Positions 1 through 9,899 of a stretch of 64,000 nt of DNA are shown piece after piece. A model generated the notes under the pieces. That model ran no database searches and was not told the origin of the DNA. It saw only the letters and a program-made list of their open reading frames with translations. Position 1 is the stretch's first letter, and the number at the start of each line of letters is the position of its first letter. The stretch is taken from assembly GCF_007748195.1 (NCBI RefSeq), contig NZ_CP037920.1, positions 7,188,062 through 7,252,061 on the forward strand. The letters are read 5' to 3'. Both the position numbers and the translations under genes were made by a program. This DNA is from Gimesia aquarii (GTDB lineage: Bacteria > Planctomycetota > Planctomycetia > Planctomycetales > Planctomycetaceae).

Positions 1-1
1 A

Positions 2-2182
2 ATGACGCGACTTTCCTATAACGAAGAAACCAAAACCATCGTTCTAACTGACAAAAGAAATGTTTACATTAAGCAGCAATCTTCAGAACTCTGGTGTCCT
101 GAAATCACCATTATCCAGAACCAAGAGGGCAAGTTGGAAACGGTTACCTGCAAAGGAGCTGGCCGGATAAAATACCATGATGCTAACACAGACCAGTTAA
201 CCAGAATCCAATGGGCCAAACAGATGAAAAAAACCATTGATCCACAAAATGGACTTGAAATGGTAGAACTGGAAAAGCAGTGTTTCGTCACTCAGCCACT
301 TGAAAAATTTGCAATCGCCGCACAAAAAATACGTTTATGGTTAAAAGGCGATCTGCCTTCTTTAAAAGAAATCGATTCAAAAAAACAAGGATCAAGTCAA
401 CAAGCCTTAACCGATTCTGGAAAGATGCAGAACAAACTGGATCCGTACAAAATGATTGCGGAGCAGGATGTTGCCATTTACAGTCCCCAACTCAGAGGAA
501 AAACCAAACGGCTCGAAGTCTGGTTTGGTCCCGTAGCGACCCCGCAGTCAGCGCCCAATGCGCCTATTGGAAATCAAACGCAGCTACAACAGCCGACTGT
601 AAAACAGGTAGCATTTGCAGTTGAGGATCCAATCCTTCCATTAAAGGCACCTCAATCAACGCGCATACAGACGCTCGCCATGAATCAAAGTGGCCCTTTT
701 TCAATCCAACCTAAAAAAACTGTCTCAACCAATGACAATCAAACTATTGATTCAGAAGAAGGTCGAGCTAAGCTCCCGTCTCGTAAAAAAAATTCTGATT
801 TCTTTGGTAGACGCGACGCAAATAAACCGCTCGAACCAGTAATGGTAATTGCAGATTTTATGACACTGCGTGTGCAAAAGAATGCGCTCGAAAAAGCTGA
901 AGTCGCAGAAGTTTGGACCAAAGGAAATGTCTCTGTTCAACAACTTCATGGTGCGCAAGAAAAACCATTGCATATCACTGGTAACCAGTTGCATATCCGA
1001 AACAAAGGCAACAATGATCAAGTGGTACATGTCATTGGCAGACCTGCGAAAATCAATGAACGAGGTTTCCAGATGGAAGGCGATAATATTTTTCTCTATC
1101 GTCTTGCAAACCGAGCTGAAGTCCAGGGGAAAGGCCTACTACTGCTCCCTGTGCGTGGGGGCAGACGATCTGCTGCTGGTTTACTTTCCGGTGCAGAAGG
1201 TATTACCGAAGGACAGAGTAAAGCGAAATCTCCCCTAAGTGGTTCGGCAGACCAGTCTGATCATGTTTTGGAAATACACTGGGAAAAGGAAATGATCTTC
1301 GATGGATTGACAGCAAACTTCTTCGGAAAAGTCAGAACCAATATGGGAGATAACCGGCTACGCTGTCAGGAAATGGAAGTAATTCTGTCTGATCGAGTTT
1401 CTTTTACAGAAAAAAACTCAAAGGAACAGAAACCAAAAGTTCATTTCATTACCTGTCGAGATGGAGTGGAAGTAGAGAGCAATGAGTATTTGGAAAATCG
1501 ATTAATTGGAATTCGCCGCGCCAGTTTCTGGCAGATGAATGTCGATCAGGAAACAGGCAATGCCGAAGCGCACGGTCCTGGGTGGTTGATTTTGTGGCGG
1601 AGAGAAAATCCGGGAAAACCTAACTCGCAAACAAAAGTTTCACAAGCCAATCAGCCACAAAAGACCGACACAGATAGTTGGACCTACACGCGGATTGACT
1701 TTAACGGCAAAATGGAGGGTAATGTTTCACAACGCAGTACTAACTTCGACGATCGCGTGCAAATTACCTACGGAGCCGTCAAACGGCCTCTCGATACCAT
1801 AAATCCCAATAAACTGCCCCCCCAAGCAGGATGGATGCGCAGTAATTCTTTGAAACTCATCCAGCATGAAATCAACGGTCAGAAAAAGAAATTCATTTCA
1901 GTTTTAGCAAAAGGAAATGCAGAACTGGAAGGGAATACGCTCATCAAAAACAAGAGTACCCCGATGAATCAATCTTTTATTGCTCGAGCCGATACGATTA
2001 GCTTTGATGAATCGAAAGACTTGTACACAATGCGTTCCTTTGGAAACCGTAAAGCGACTCTCCGACGTTATTCTAAGGGGGGCAACGGACCAACTATGAA
2101 TGAATCGCAGGAAATCGAGTTCGCACCCACTTATGATCGAGTCACATTACATGGTGTAACTGTCATACAAGGATTGCCTTAA
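2..2182 (+). CDS. LptA/OstA-like envelope protein, probably 5'-partial
   Basis: The frame is open from the first bases of the window, so the true start may lie upstream; the ATG at base 2 is only the first one visible. The 726 visible residues contain repeated beta-strand patterns of the LptA/OstA type: a 'TKGNVSVQQ' to 'LHITGNQLHI' stretch near residues 300-340, a 'FFGKVRTNMGDNRLRCQEME' stretch near residue 440, and a last segment (about 610-726) that speaks of lowering, element by element, an oligomer-like beta-jellyroll. In the LPS transport family such folds bind lipid and bridge inner and outer membrane. The middle (about 120-280) is low-complexity and rich in Gln, Lys and Pro. It is far longer than E. 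coli LptA (about 185 aa), so several OstA-like units are probably joined. An lptC or lptB partner would have to be left of the window. Family assignment is by pattern only. Confidence 0.6.
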   Translation: MTRLSYNEETKTIVLTDKRNVYIKQQSSELWCPEITIIQNQEGKLETVTCKGAGRIKYHDANTDQLTRIQWAKQMKKTIDPQNGLEMVELEKQCFVTQPLEKFAIAAQKIRLWLKGDLPSLKEIDSKKQGSSQQALTDSGKMQNKLDPYKMIAEQDVAIYSPQLRGKTKRLEVWFGPVATPQSAPNAPIGNQTQLQQPTVKQVAFAVEDPILPLKAPQSTRIQTLAMNQSGPFSIQPKKTVSTNDNQTIDSEEGRAKLPSRKKNSDFFGRRDANKPLEPVMVIADFMTLRVQKNALEKAEVAEVWTKGNVSVQQLHGAQEKPLHITGNQLHIRNKGNNDQVVHVIGRPAKINERGFQMEGDNIFLYRLANRAEVQGKGLLLLPVRGGRRSAAGLLSGAEGITEGQSKAKSPLSGSADQSDHVLEIHWEKEMIFDGLTANFFGKVRTNMGDNRLRCQEMEVILSDRVSFTEKNSKEQKPKVHFITCRDGVEVESNEYLENRLIGIRRASFWQMNVDQETGNAEAHGPGWLILWRRENPGKPNSQTKVSQANQPQKTDTDSWTYTRIDFNGKMEGNVSQRSTNFDDRVQITYGAVKRPLDTINPNKLPPQAGWMRSNSLKLIQHEINGQKKKFISVLAKGNAELEGNTLIKNKSTPMNQSFIARADTISFDESKDLYTMRSFGNRKATLRRYSKGGNGPTMNESQEIEFAPTYDRVTLHGVTVIQGLP

Positions 2183-2291
2183 TCAAATTCACGGTTAATC
2201 TCAAGAATACTTCTTTTTTCCGCTGATCGCCTCGTCTACAATTATAAAGCGAGATTTCCAGCTTCGGTTTCAATAAGGAAGAACTGCGATT

Positions 2292-3908
2292 ATGTCTATT
2301 CAAAATCATCAATCCATTTTCGGCATCGCTATTGCCCGTTTGAGACTGGTTGAAGATACGAATAGACGTTTTAATTTCAGCATCCCGTTTTACAGTCTGA
2401 TGATCTTCCTGTTACTACTGGGAATGCCAACTCGAAGCTTCGCACAAAACTCTCGCGCGCTGATGACTTATCAGAAACAACACGCGGCTTTGCAAAAAAA
2501 CTTTGAAGCGAATTTGAAGAAACTAGTCGTTCAATGCCAGCAAGATCAACAACTTGATGGAGTGCAGAAAATCACCCAGTTGCTGAAAGAGTTAGATGAG
2601 CTTGATCCGCAATCAAATCCACTTCCAAAATCAGTGCGTGATGAAATTCCTCTTAACCTACCCACAGGAGAACGTGCCTGGCGTTTGAAACTTCGTAATC
2701 TGCAGGAAAAACAAGCAAATGATCTGTTTGTGTTTTCGCGCAAAGTATTGCATGCAGGCTTTCCCAGTTTTGCATATGACTTGGTCTTAGAAACCGCTTT
2801 TCTTAACCCGGATCATCGCTCAGTTAGATTGATTCTGGGTTACGTTCGTAACGGCAATGACTGGGTTACTCCTTTCGAAAAGGAGATGCAACGCCGAAAG
2901 TATCAATGGCACGAAAAGTATGGCTGGCTTCCGGCCGCTCATATTGCCCGCTATGAAAAAGGAGAACGCTACGTCAATGGTCGGTGGAAGTCGTCAGCAC
3001 AGGAAGCGGAAATCAGGCGTGACTTCCGAAACGCCTGGGAAATCCGTACCGAACATTTTCTGATTAAAACGAATCACAGCCTTGAAATGGGTGTCAAACT
3101 GGCAACCGAAATGGAAGATTTTTATCGCTACTTCCATCAGACCTTCGTCGGCTTTTTCAATACACCAGAGCAACTGAATAAGTTGTTTCAAGGAGCCAGA
3201 AATTTTTTCAAACGAAAAAATGGTCATCAGCATGTGATGCATTACTACAGTACTCGGGAAGAATACGTAAATAGATTACAGAAAGAGATTCCACAAATCG
3301 GATTAACACACGGTATTTATCTGTTTGGTGATCGGATTTCTCATTTTTACCATCGCCCTGATGCGGAAGGCGATCTGGGAACACTTTATCATGAAGCAAC
3401 GCATCAATTGTTTTATGAAGCGGGTATCGTTTCCAAAAACAGGGAAGTTGGCGAGAAGAATCATTTTTGGGCCATCGAGGGCATTGCCTGCTATATGGAA
3501 TCATTTGAGAAAAAAGGCGATGTTTTCAGATCCGGGAATCCAAAGCATATTCGCTTCAACGCAGCCCGTTATCGTCTCCTGCAAGATAACTATTATATTC
3601 CTCTGGAGACATTCGCCTCTATGGGCCGTAATGCATTTCAGACGAGCCCAAACATAAGTCCCAACTATAGTCAAGCCTCAGGATTGTCTCATTTTTTTAT
3701 GCATGCTGAAGGCCGAAAATATCGCGACGCTTTTATCAGTCAGCTGACACAACTTTATAGCTTTAACTCCCGAGTTCGCAACAACGCAAAAACTCTGGAA
3801 GAGCTAACCGGCGCCTCTTATACCGAGCTGGACCGCCAGTACAAAGAATATTCAGCCACTCTACAAAATGCGCTCGATGAAAGCGAATTAAGTCTGCAAA
3901 CTCAGTAG
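2292..3908 (+). CDS. DUF1570-type HExxH protein, exported
   Basis: A 538-residue protein with an N-terminal hydrophobic stretch at about residues 28-52 ending near 'RSFA', which looks like a signal peptide or anchor preceded by an unusually long N-region. Residues about 60-180 are helical and Gln/Lys/Leu-rich. The C-terminal half carries HEATH at 367-371, a zinc-binding HExxH motif inside a sequence typical of planctomycete DUF1570 proteins (gluzincin-like fold), followed by 'FWAIEGIACYMESF' (about 395-410), where the glutamate could be the third ligand. AAGGAAG lies about 10 bases before the ATG and supports this start. Function is unknown; peptidase activity is an inference from the motif. 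It stands alone, 109 bases after the previous gene in the same direction. Confidence 0.75.
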   Translation: MSIQNHQSIFGIAIARLRLVEDTNRRFNFSIPFYSLMIFLLLLGMPTRSFAQNSRALMTYQKQHAALQKNFEANLKKLVVQCQQDQQLDGVQKITQLLKELDELDPQSNPLPKSVRDEIPLNLPTGERAWRLKLRNLQEKQANDLFVFSRKVLHAGFPSFAYDLVLETAFLNPDHRSVRLILGYVRNGNDWVTPFEKEMQRRKYQWHEKYGWLPAAHIARYEKGERYVNGRWKSSAQEAEIRRDFRNAWEIRTEHFLIKTNHSLEMGVKLATEMEDFYRYFHQTFVGFFNTPEQLNKLFQGARNFFKRKNGHQHVMHYYSTREEYVNRLQKEIPQIGLTHGIYLFGDRISHFYHRPDAEGDLGTLYHEATHQLFYEAGIVSKNREVGEKNHFWAIEGIACYMESFEKKGDVFRSGNPKHIRFNAARYRLLQDNYYIPLETFASMGRNAFQTSPNISPNYSQASGLSHFFMHAEGRKYRDAFISQLTQLYSFNSRVRNNAKTLEELTGASYTELDRQYKEYSATLQNALDESELSLQTQ

Positions 3909-3977
3909 GAACATCCTTATTGAGTTTAGTGGATCCAGTTTGTTCTTATTGCTCTTCGAACTACAGCATTCCATTCC

Positions 3978-3989
3978 TTCTTCGAAGAA
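3978..3989. repeat. 12-bp perfect palindrome in intergenic region
   Basis: TTCTTCGAAGAA reads the same on both strands. It lies in the 285-base gap between the DUF1570 gene and the cytochrome gene. About 20 bases further on, GACCT and AGGTC flank an 8-base AT-rich loop (about 4001-4018). Neither is followed by a T-run, so they are not convincing terminators; an operator role is possible but unsupported. Confidence 0.3.
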
Positions 3990-4193
3990 ATCAATTTATG
4001 ACCTCAATAATAAGGTCTTATCAAAGCGATGAAGAATCGCATGGACTCTGATAGTTAAACTGCCCTGATTGATTTGCGTATAATGCTACTTTATGATCAA
4101 TATATCCACCTAGAATTAGAATGGGCTAAATCGTGACGAAAATAAAAAACGGATTCTGCCCTGTTAGAGCGCTCTGAACGAAAGAAACTTGCA

Positions 4194-6611
4194 ATGAGAC
4201 GGCTATTGATATTCTCTCTGTTAGGGCATATTTTCCTGTTTAATGGCAGTGTGGCTCACTCTGACATAGGAAGCCCCCCCTTCGTATCTGGATTCGACCG
4301 ATTTGCTCGACATGGTGAGATCAAATCACAAACAGGCGGATGGCTATTATTGAGCGAGCTGAGTTGTACCGCCTGTCATCAGACCCCACATTCTGATTTA
4401 CAACCCAAACGCGGCCCTCGCTTGACCAGTATTGGTAATCGTCGGCTACAAACATGGATCAGGGACTACCTCAGATCTCCACATTTAGTCAAACCCGGCA
4501 CAACGATGCCCGACGTTCTACATGGTTTCTCAGAAAACAAAAAACGCCAGACAATCAACGCATTAGCTGCATTCTTAGCAACTCAACGTACCGCATATCC
4601 AACAATTAAAGCCACTGGTTCGAATCCAGTCCCTTATGAATTCTGGAAGAAAGGAAATGTGAAACAGGGACAGAATTTGTACCACAAGATCGGCTGTGTT
4701 GCCTGTCATGAGCCGGATGAAACCTACGAACCAGGTGAAACGAAAATTTCTCCTACCGACAAAATGCTCGCACAACTCGACCCGGAAGACATTAAAGAGC
4801 TAGGCTTGTCAGGCGCAATGCGTCCTGTTAAGTCGGTTCCGCATGGGAATCTGTCGGCAAAGTACACTCGTAAGGCATTAACGTTTTTTCTGCTGGATCC
4901 AGCTCAAAGTCGGCCGTCAGGACGTATGCCGAATCTCAAATTAAAGGCTGTGGAAGCTGCGGATATCGCTGCCTACTTACTAAGAGATCAACGACCTCAA
5001 GATGAAATAAAAATTACCAATAGTGATTCCACACTCATTGCTGAAGGTAAAAAATATTTTGTAGAGCTGAGGTGTGTAAATTGCCACACAGTACAAAATT
5101 TACAGCCGAAAGAATATGCGAAGCCTGTTATAAAATTAGGCAAGCAAGCGTCGACAGGCTGTCTCACTAACCATCAGAAAGGCCTGCCCTACTATCCTCT
5201 TGATGACCAACAGCAAACTGCGATACAAGAGACGTTGGAAAAATTACCCGACGACAATAAATTAGATACCGAACAGCGTTTAAGCTTTCAAATATTGCAA
5301 CTCAACTGTTTCGCCTGTCACGAAAGAGAGAAACAAGGGGGTGTCGGTTTCAATCGTAAGCCTTATTTTGAAACTGCCGGACATATTGACCTGGGTGATG
5401 AAGGACGCATTCCTCCTACGTTAGTGGGCATCGGTTATAAGTTACAAAAAAAATGGCTAACAAAAGTTCTTAATGGAAAAGGAGACATTCGCCCCCATAT
5501 GCTGGCTCGCATGCCAGTCTTTCCTGCCAAAGTCATTTCGACTTTACCTGCGATGTTTGAAACGGTAGATCGCACTCAGAGACAAACAGAAAAACAAATT
5601 TTTCATAATTCTACAAAACTGGCTGTTGCAGGTCGCACGATGCTGGAGACAGGTTGCATACAATGTCATCCGATTCGAGGCGAAAACATGCCTGGGGTGG
5701 TAGGTACCGATCTGGGTGATGTCACGAATCGCGTGCATGCCAATTGGTTTCGCGAATTTTTGTTGAACCCGGGCGCACTCAAACCGCGAACTCGGATGCC
5801 TACTTTTTTCCCTGATGGAAAAAGCCAGAATAAATCGTTACTCGATGGTAATGTGGATCGACAAATCGCTTCTGCCTGGGCCTATCTTAAAGCGAGCAAG
5901 AAACAGCCTCTACCAGAAAAAATAATCGAAGCAAAGTCGAAAAACTATGAGTTAGTTCCCAAAAAACGACCTATTATCTTACGCACCTTTATGAAAGCTG
6001 CGGGAACTCATGCGATTGCTGTTGGCTTCCCGGAAAAAGTTCATTTCGCATTTGATGCCGAGCATATGAGACCTGCCATTGCCTGGAAAGGACGCTTCCT
6101 CGACGCACAAGGAACTTGGTTTATTCGGTTTGCACCACCGGCAATACCCCTTGGTGAAAGCCCTGTGCTGATGCCTGCAGGATCACCATTTGCGGTCTTA
6201 AACAGTCTAAATCAACGCTGGCCAGCAATCAGTTCTGCAGACAGTCCTTATCAATTTCGAGGATTTAAAATTGATGCAGAGGGTATCCCTACCTTTCTAT
6301 ATTACTTTCAACAATTTGAAATCGAAGACCGGTTTGAACCTGTCGAAAAACAAACACTGAAACGACGATTGAAGATCAAACGAAATCAGCCATTAAGTAA
6401 ACAGGAAAATCTGTGGTTCCGTGGATTGACGGGGAAATATCTGAAACAGATCAATTCGACTACTATGAAAAATGATGCTGGTTTAACGGTGTCGATTTCA
6501 GGAACTCTCGCAAAGACTGGTAAACTACATACTATTGAAAATGAAACCGACTGGCTTATACCAATTCCAGCCACAGATAACATCGTAATCGAGGTGAACT
6601 ACCAATGGTAA
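4194..6611 (+). CDS. Exported multihaem cytochrome c (five CxxCH motifs)
   Basis: An 805-residue protein with a signal peptide (hydrophobic 4-22, cleavage near 'SVAHS'). Five haem c attachment motifs are visible: CTACH at 58, CVACH at 168, CVNCH at 294, CFACH at 372 and CIQCH at 488. Each is followed by a Met-containing 'RMP' or 'TMP' stretch ('GTTMPDV', 'SGRMPNL', 'LARMPVF', 'RTRMPTF') that could supply axial methionines. The last about 200 residues have no haem motif and look beta-rich. The protein should act in the periplasm as an electron carrier or as the haem part of a dehydrogenase. The next gene, a beta-propeller, starts 7 bases before this stop codon, so the two are translationally coupled and probably work together. 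The substrate is unknown. Confidence 0.85.
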   Translation: MRRLLIFSLLGHIFLFNGSVAHSDIGSPPFVSGFDRFARHGEIKSQTGGWLLLSELSCTACHQTPHSDLQPKRGPRLTSIGNRRLQTWIRDYLRSPHLVKPGTTMPDVLHGFSENKKRQTINALAAFLATQRTAYPTIKATGSNPVPYEFWKKGNVKQGQNLYHKIGCVACHEPDETYEPGETKISPTDKMLAQLDPEDIKELGLSGAMRPVKSVPHGNLSAKYTRKALTFFLLDPAQSRPSGRMPNLKLKAVEAADIAAYLLRDQRPQDEIKITNSDSTLIAEGKKYFVELRCVNCHTVQNLQPKEYAKPVIKLGKQASTGCLTNHQKGLPYYPLDDQQQTAIQETLEKLPDDNKLDTEQRLSFQILQLNCFACHEREKQGGVGFNRKPYFETAGHIDLGDEGRIPPTLVGIGYKLQKKWLTKVLNGKGDIRPHMLARMPVFPAKVISTLPAMFETVDRTQRQTEKQIFHNSTKLAVAGRTMLETGCIQCHPIRGENMPGVVGTDLGDVTNRVHANWFREFLLNPGALKPRTRMPTFFPDGKSQNKSLLDGNVDRQIASAWAYLKASKKQPLPEKIIEAKSKNYELVPKKRPIILRTFMKAAGTHAIAVGFPEKVHFAFDAEHMRPAIAWKGRFLDAQGTWFIRFAPPAIPLGESPVLMPAGSPFAVLNSLNQRWPAISSADSPYQFRGFKIDAEGIPTFLYYFQQFEIEDRFEPVEKQTLKRRLKIKRNQPLSKQENLWFRGLTGKYLKQINSTTMKNDAGLTVSISGTLAKTGKLHTIENETDWLIPIPATDNIVIEVNYQW

Positions 6612-8176
6612 AGCGATTGCATTTCTCACTTCTGGTTTTTGTGCTGACGATGTGCTTCGCTCACATTGACGTGCAACAGTCTGCATTCGCCGAAAGCGAA
6701 GAGGACTATTATCGACTCGTTTCGATTACGACCTCAAAAGCACAAACCAAATCTCGTGCGCAAAATTGGAAGCCAGCGCCCGGTGATCTTGTACTGGAGG
6801 TGAGTGGCATGGCAGTGCTTGATGAACGACGCCTTGCCGTTACGATTCGTAAAGGTGAAATCTGGATTCTGGATGGCGTGTATGATGAGCCGCCGAAAAA
6901 TGTGACATACAAGCGTTTTGCGACTGCACTGCATGAACCACTAGGATTAATCTGGAAGGATAACTCCTTTTACACGGTACAACGCAGTGAATTGACGCGT
7001 ATTCGTGATACCGATGGAGACGAGGTGGCAGATGAATATCTGACAGTTGCTAAAGGTTGGGGTGTGACAGGGCATTATCATGAGTACGCTTATGGACCTA
7101 AACTCGATCACCAGGGTAACATGTGGCTGACATTGAATATTGGCCTGGGCCTGAAACAAGAACACAAACAACGAGCCGTCCATGAACCGACACTCGGATT
7201 TTCACAAGGTCGTTGGCGAGGCTGGGGTATGAAATGTACTCCTGAGGGAAAACTGATTCCCGTCTGTGCCGGTATGCGTTCTCCCTCAGGATTAGGTGTG
7301 AACCGTGCCGGAGATATGTTCTACACCGATCAACAGGGAAACTGGGTCGCCACCAATACGTTGCACCATATGCGTAAAGGAGCCTTCTTTCACCATGTCG
7401 AAGCATTAGCTTCCATGAATCTGAAAGGATCGCCGATTCAGGGAATCGAAACGATTCCCAATGGACTCCCTTTTCCCGAGGCTATGAGACAATTCCCGCA
7501 ACTCAAACCTCCGGCAGTCTGGTTTCCATACAAGAAAGTCGGGCAGTCGACCACAGACATTATGCTCGACAATAGTGGTGGGAAATTCGGTCCGTTTGAT
7601 GGTCAGCTTTTCATTGGCGAATTTACACAAGCCGCGATGCAACGTGTCTTCCTGGAAAAAATTGATGGTCAGTATCAGGGAGCCTGCTTTCCGTTCCGTG
7701 CAGGCTTTGCCTCTGCCGTACTCCGTATGGACCAGGGAACCGATGGAAGTGTGTTCGTCGGCTTAAGCAACCGTGGTTGGAGCAGCCTGGGAACTGCTTC
7801 TTACGGACTTCAACGATTAGTCTGGACACGGAAGATGCCCTTTGAAATTAAAGAAATGCGTGCTCAGCCCGATGGTTTCGAATTAGAATTCACGAAACCC
7901 GTTGATCCCAAAACTGCCACCAACCCAAGATCTTATAAAATGAAGAGCTATACTTATACGTACCACTCCTCATATGGCAGTGACGAAATTTTGACTAAAG
8001 AGTTGACGTTCGAAAACCTCACTGCCTCTGCGGATGGTTTAAAAGTTAAACTAAAGATCAATGGCCTCCGTGAACTCTACGTTCATGAATTGCTGGCGGA
8101 TGGAGTGAGGAGCAGTGATGGACAATCCTTACTTCACCCTCAAGCGTATTATACGTTGAATCGAATTCCAAAATAA
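6605..8176 (+). CDS. Secreted beta-propeller (glucose/sorbosone dehydrogenase-like)
   Basis: A 523-residue protein with a signal peptide (hydrophobic 8-22, cleavage near 'SAFA'). Repeated blade-like segments with 'RIRDTDGDEVADEY', 'LDHQGNMWLTLN', 'VNRAGDMFYTDQQGNW' and 'LFIGEFTQAAMQRV' match the soluble glucose dehydrogenase-like or PVC-type heme-binding propellers that planctomycetes encode in many copies. Residues about 425-450 ('FELEFTKPVDPKTATNPRSY') look like an Ig-like domain after the propeller. The start overlaps the end of the cytochrome gene by 7 bases. A periplasmic quinoprotein-like dehydrogenase that hands electrons to the cytochrome is the natural reading, but no PQQ ligand set was verified. 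Confidence 0.75.
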   Translation: MVKRLHFSLLVFVLTMCFAHIDVQQSAFAESEEDYYRLVSITTSKAQTKSRAQNWKPAPGDLVLEVSGMAVLDERRLAVTIRKGEIWILDGVYDEPPKNVTYKRFATALHEPLGLIWKDNSFYTVQRSELTRIRDTDGDEVADEYLTVAKGWGVTGHYHEYAYGPKLDHQGNMWLTLNIGLGLKQEHKQRAVHEPTLGFSQGRWRGWGMKCTPEGKLIPVCAGMRSPSGLGVNRAGDMFYTDQQGNWVATNTLHHMRKGAFFHHVEALASMNLKGSPIQGIETIPNGLPFPEAMRQFPQLKPPAVWFPYKKVGQSTTDIMLDNSGGKFGPFDGQLFIGEFTQAAMQRVFLEKIDGQYQGACFPFRAGFASAVLRMDQGTDGSVFVGLSNRGWSSLGTASYGLQRLVWTRKMPFEIKEMRAQPDGFELEFTKPVDPKTATNPRSYKMKSYTYTYHSSYGSDEILTKELTFENLTASADGLKVKLKINGLRELYVHELLADGVRSSDGQSLLHPQAYYTLNRIPK

Positions 8177-8224
8177 TCCTGACTGAGAACAAACAAATTT
8201 TAGCTGAAAAACTAAACTCTGTTG

Positions 8225-8758
8225 TCAGTTAAGAAAACCACGTTCTCTTAATTCCTGAATATTTCCAGGAGCGCTTTCCCAGACACGCTCAGCGGCATAA
8301 CGCATAACGGCAATGCCTCCCATGTCAGGCGGCGCACTGAGAATAGCAACGTGCTCTTCTTCTTCGTCATCAAGCTGTTGATTCAACTTGGCAACCGCTT
8401 CTTCTATACTGTCACTGACAATACGTTCGGGGCCACTGGTATTTGTAAATTTGAGATTCGAAAAACCAGCTGTACGAGATAAGAGAAAAGCCGCTATTTC
8501 TGCTTCTTCCTGTTCCTCGAAGAAGTTTCGAAATTCAGGTTCCATACTGTCTGGAGTAATAATCGTGGGACGTGTGATACTCACTTCTCCCTTACGAATA
8601 CTAACCGTAGAACCACGCTGCGGCGCACCACATACCAGAAAATAAGGCAAAGTCTGATCACCAAATGTAAACAGAGAAAAGTTCACAGGGCGTTCAATTT
8701 TTACCGTTGTCCATATTTCGAAGAAACGCTGTTCGTCGAACTCGTGAGAAAAATTCAT
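8225..8758 (-). CDS. Hypothetical protein, 177 aa
   Basis: A soluble-looking protein with no signal peptide or membrane segment. It is acidic in its C-terminal half ('NQQLDDEEEEHV' near 130). I do not recognise the family. The composition and lack of low-complexity stretches, plus the tight fit between the convergent propeller gene (8176) and the next minus-strand gene (8820), make it a real gene. The sequence 'FGDQTLPYFLVCGAPQRGS' suggests a small cytosolic beta domain. It may be cotranscribed with the upstream Tat-exported propeller gene 61 bases away. Confidence 0.65.
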   Translation of the reverse strand: MNFSHEFDEQRFFEIWTTVKIERPVNFSLFTFGDQTLPYFLVCGAPQRGSTVSIRKGEVSITRPTIITPDSMEPEFRNFFEEQEEAEIAAFLLSRTAGFSNLKFTNTSGPERIVSDSIEEAVAKLNQQLDDEEEEHVAILSAPPDMGGIAVMRYAAERVWESAPGNIQELRERGFLN

Positions 8759-8819
8759 CAGGCTCCAACCATGGTGAATAAAATAGAAACGTGAAGATTG
8801 TGGGTTAAGGAACTTGGCA

Positions 8820-9899
8820 TTAGCTTAGTTTCTTCAACTTACTCACCCGGCCTACTGAAACCCATTCCGTTACAAAGAGATTACCATCCCCGTCAAAGCA
8901 GGCATCATGTGGATGAATAAATCGTCCTGCTTTCCATAATCGGGGCTGCTTTCGAACTTTAAAGCCATCCAGCACTTGATTGGTCCAATCCTGATTGTAC
9001 CCCAAATGAGTAATAACGTTATTATTCTTGTCAAACAATGTGACACGTGCATGCAAGTCAGAAACAACCATGAGGTCCCCTCGAATATCAATATCGGCAG
9101 GGAAGCTGACGGTATTCACAAAACCAAGATGTTTTCCGTCTAGCGTGAAATATTGTAAACGATGGTTTGCACGATCACAGACAGCGATTTTTGGTTTTCC
9201 ACTCCGCTCATCTAACCACATACCATGCGGCGTTTTCATCTTGCCGGCTTCAGTTCCACTTCCCCCCCAACTGAATTCGAATTTTCCGTCTTTTGTGTAT
9301 TTGTGAATAAAGTGCGATCCATATCCATCACCGACATAAACTCCTCCGTCGGGAGCAAAGGCGACATTTGTAGGACTGTAGCGAGTATTTGATTTCTTGT
9401 AATGTTCGGGAGTTTCTGGACGACTGATTTTCCAGACAACTTCTCCCTTTAGATTAGTCTTTGCTACTACTCCATGTTTGGTATCTGAGAGATATAAAAA
9501 CTCTTCGTTTCCTTCTTTGCGAACGTCGATACCATGCCCACCACCATGATACTCCTTGCCGAAGGATCGCACGAATTTTCCTTCCGGGCTGAATACGACG
9601 ATGGCATCCATAGGTATCTTGTTTTTGGAACGATGCTTGACATAAATTAATCCTGCTTCGTCAACGCATACACCATGTGTTTCTCCCCATTGGATGTGTT
9701 TGGGAACCTCGCCCCAACCGTGGATTGCTTCATATTTGTACTCGCCTTCACCCATTACCGGATTCTTAACCCCGGCTTTATCCTCAGCCCCCAGAATGGC
9801 AGGTGCGAAAAAACCACCCACAACGGCAGCTCCCGTAGATTTGAGAAAAGCACGACGAGAACCTGTTTTATCACCACGTTTTGTTGAAGACTGATCCAT
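8820..9899 (-). CDS. Tat-exported NHL/6-bladed beta-propeller protein
   Basis: The N-terminus has a twin-arginine signal: basic region, 'SRRAFLKSTGAAVVGGFFA' (residues 14-32), hydrophobic stretch and a short cleavage region. The remaining about 320 residues show NHL-type blades: 'THGVCVDEAGLIYVKHRSK', 'GGGHGIDVRKEGNEEFLYLS', 'PTNVAFAPDGGVYVGDGYG', 'MKTPHGMWLDERSGKP', 'HPHDACFDGDGNLFVTEWV'. This propeller family (peptidylglycine alpha-amidating-like or six-bladed NHL) usually binds ligands or proteins in the periplasm; some members are enzymes, and nothing here proves activity. Export in folded state by Tat suggests cofactor or metal binding. Confidence 0.8.
   Translation of the reverse strand: MDQSSTKRGDKTGSRRAFLKSTGAAVVGGFFAPAILGAEDKAGVKNPVMGEGEYKYEAIHGWGEVPKHIQWGETHGVCVDEAGLIYVKHRSKNKIPMDAIVVFSPEGKFVRSFGKEYHGGGHGIDVRKEGNEEFLYLSDTKHGVVAKTNLKGEVVWKISRPETPEHYKKSNTRYSPTNVAFAPDGGVYVGDGYGSHFIHKYTKDGKFEFSWGGSGTEAGKMKTPHGMWLDERSGKPKIAVCDRANHRLQYFTLDGKHLGFVNTVSFPADIDIRGDLMVVSDLHARVTLFDKNNNVITHLGYNQDWTNQVLDGFKVRKQPRLWKAGRFIHPHDACFDGDGNLFVTEWVSVGRVSKLKKLS

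Noticed and set aside
4614-4630. Perfect tRNA T-arm-like sequence: ACTGG, loop TTCGAAT, CCAGT.
   Set aside because: It lies in frame inside the cytochrome c gene. No acceptor stem, anticodon arm or D-arm can be built around it, so it is chance or at most a tRNA-like scrap.
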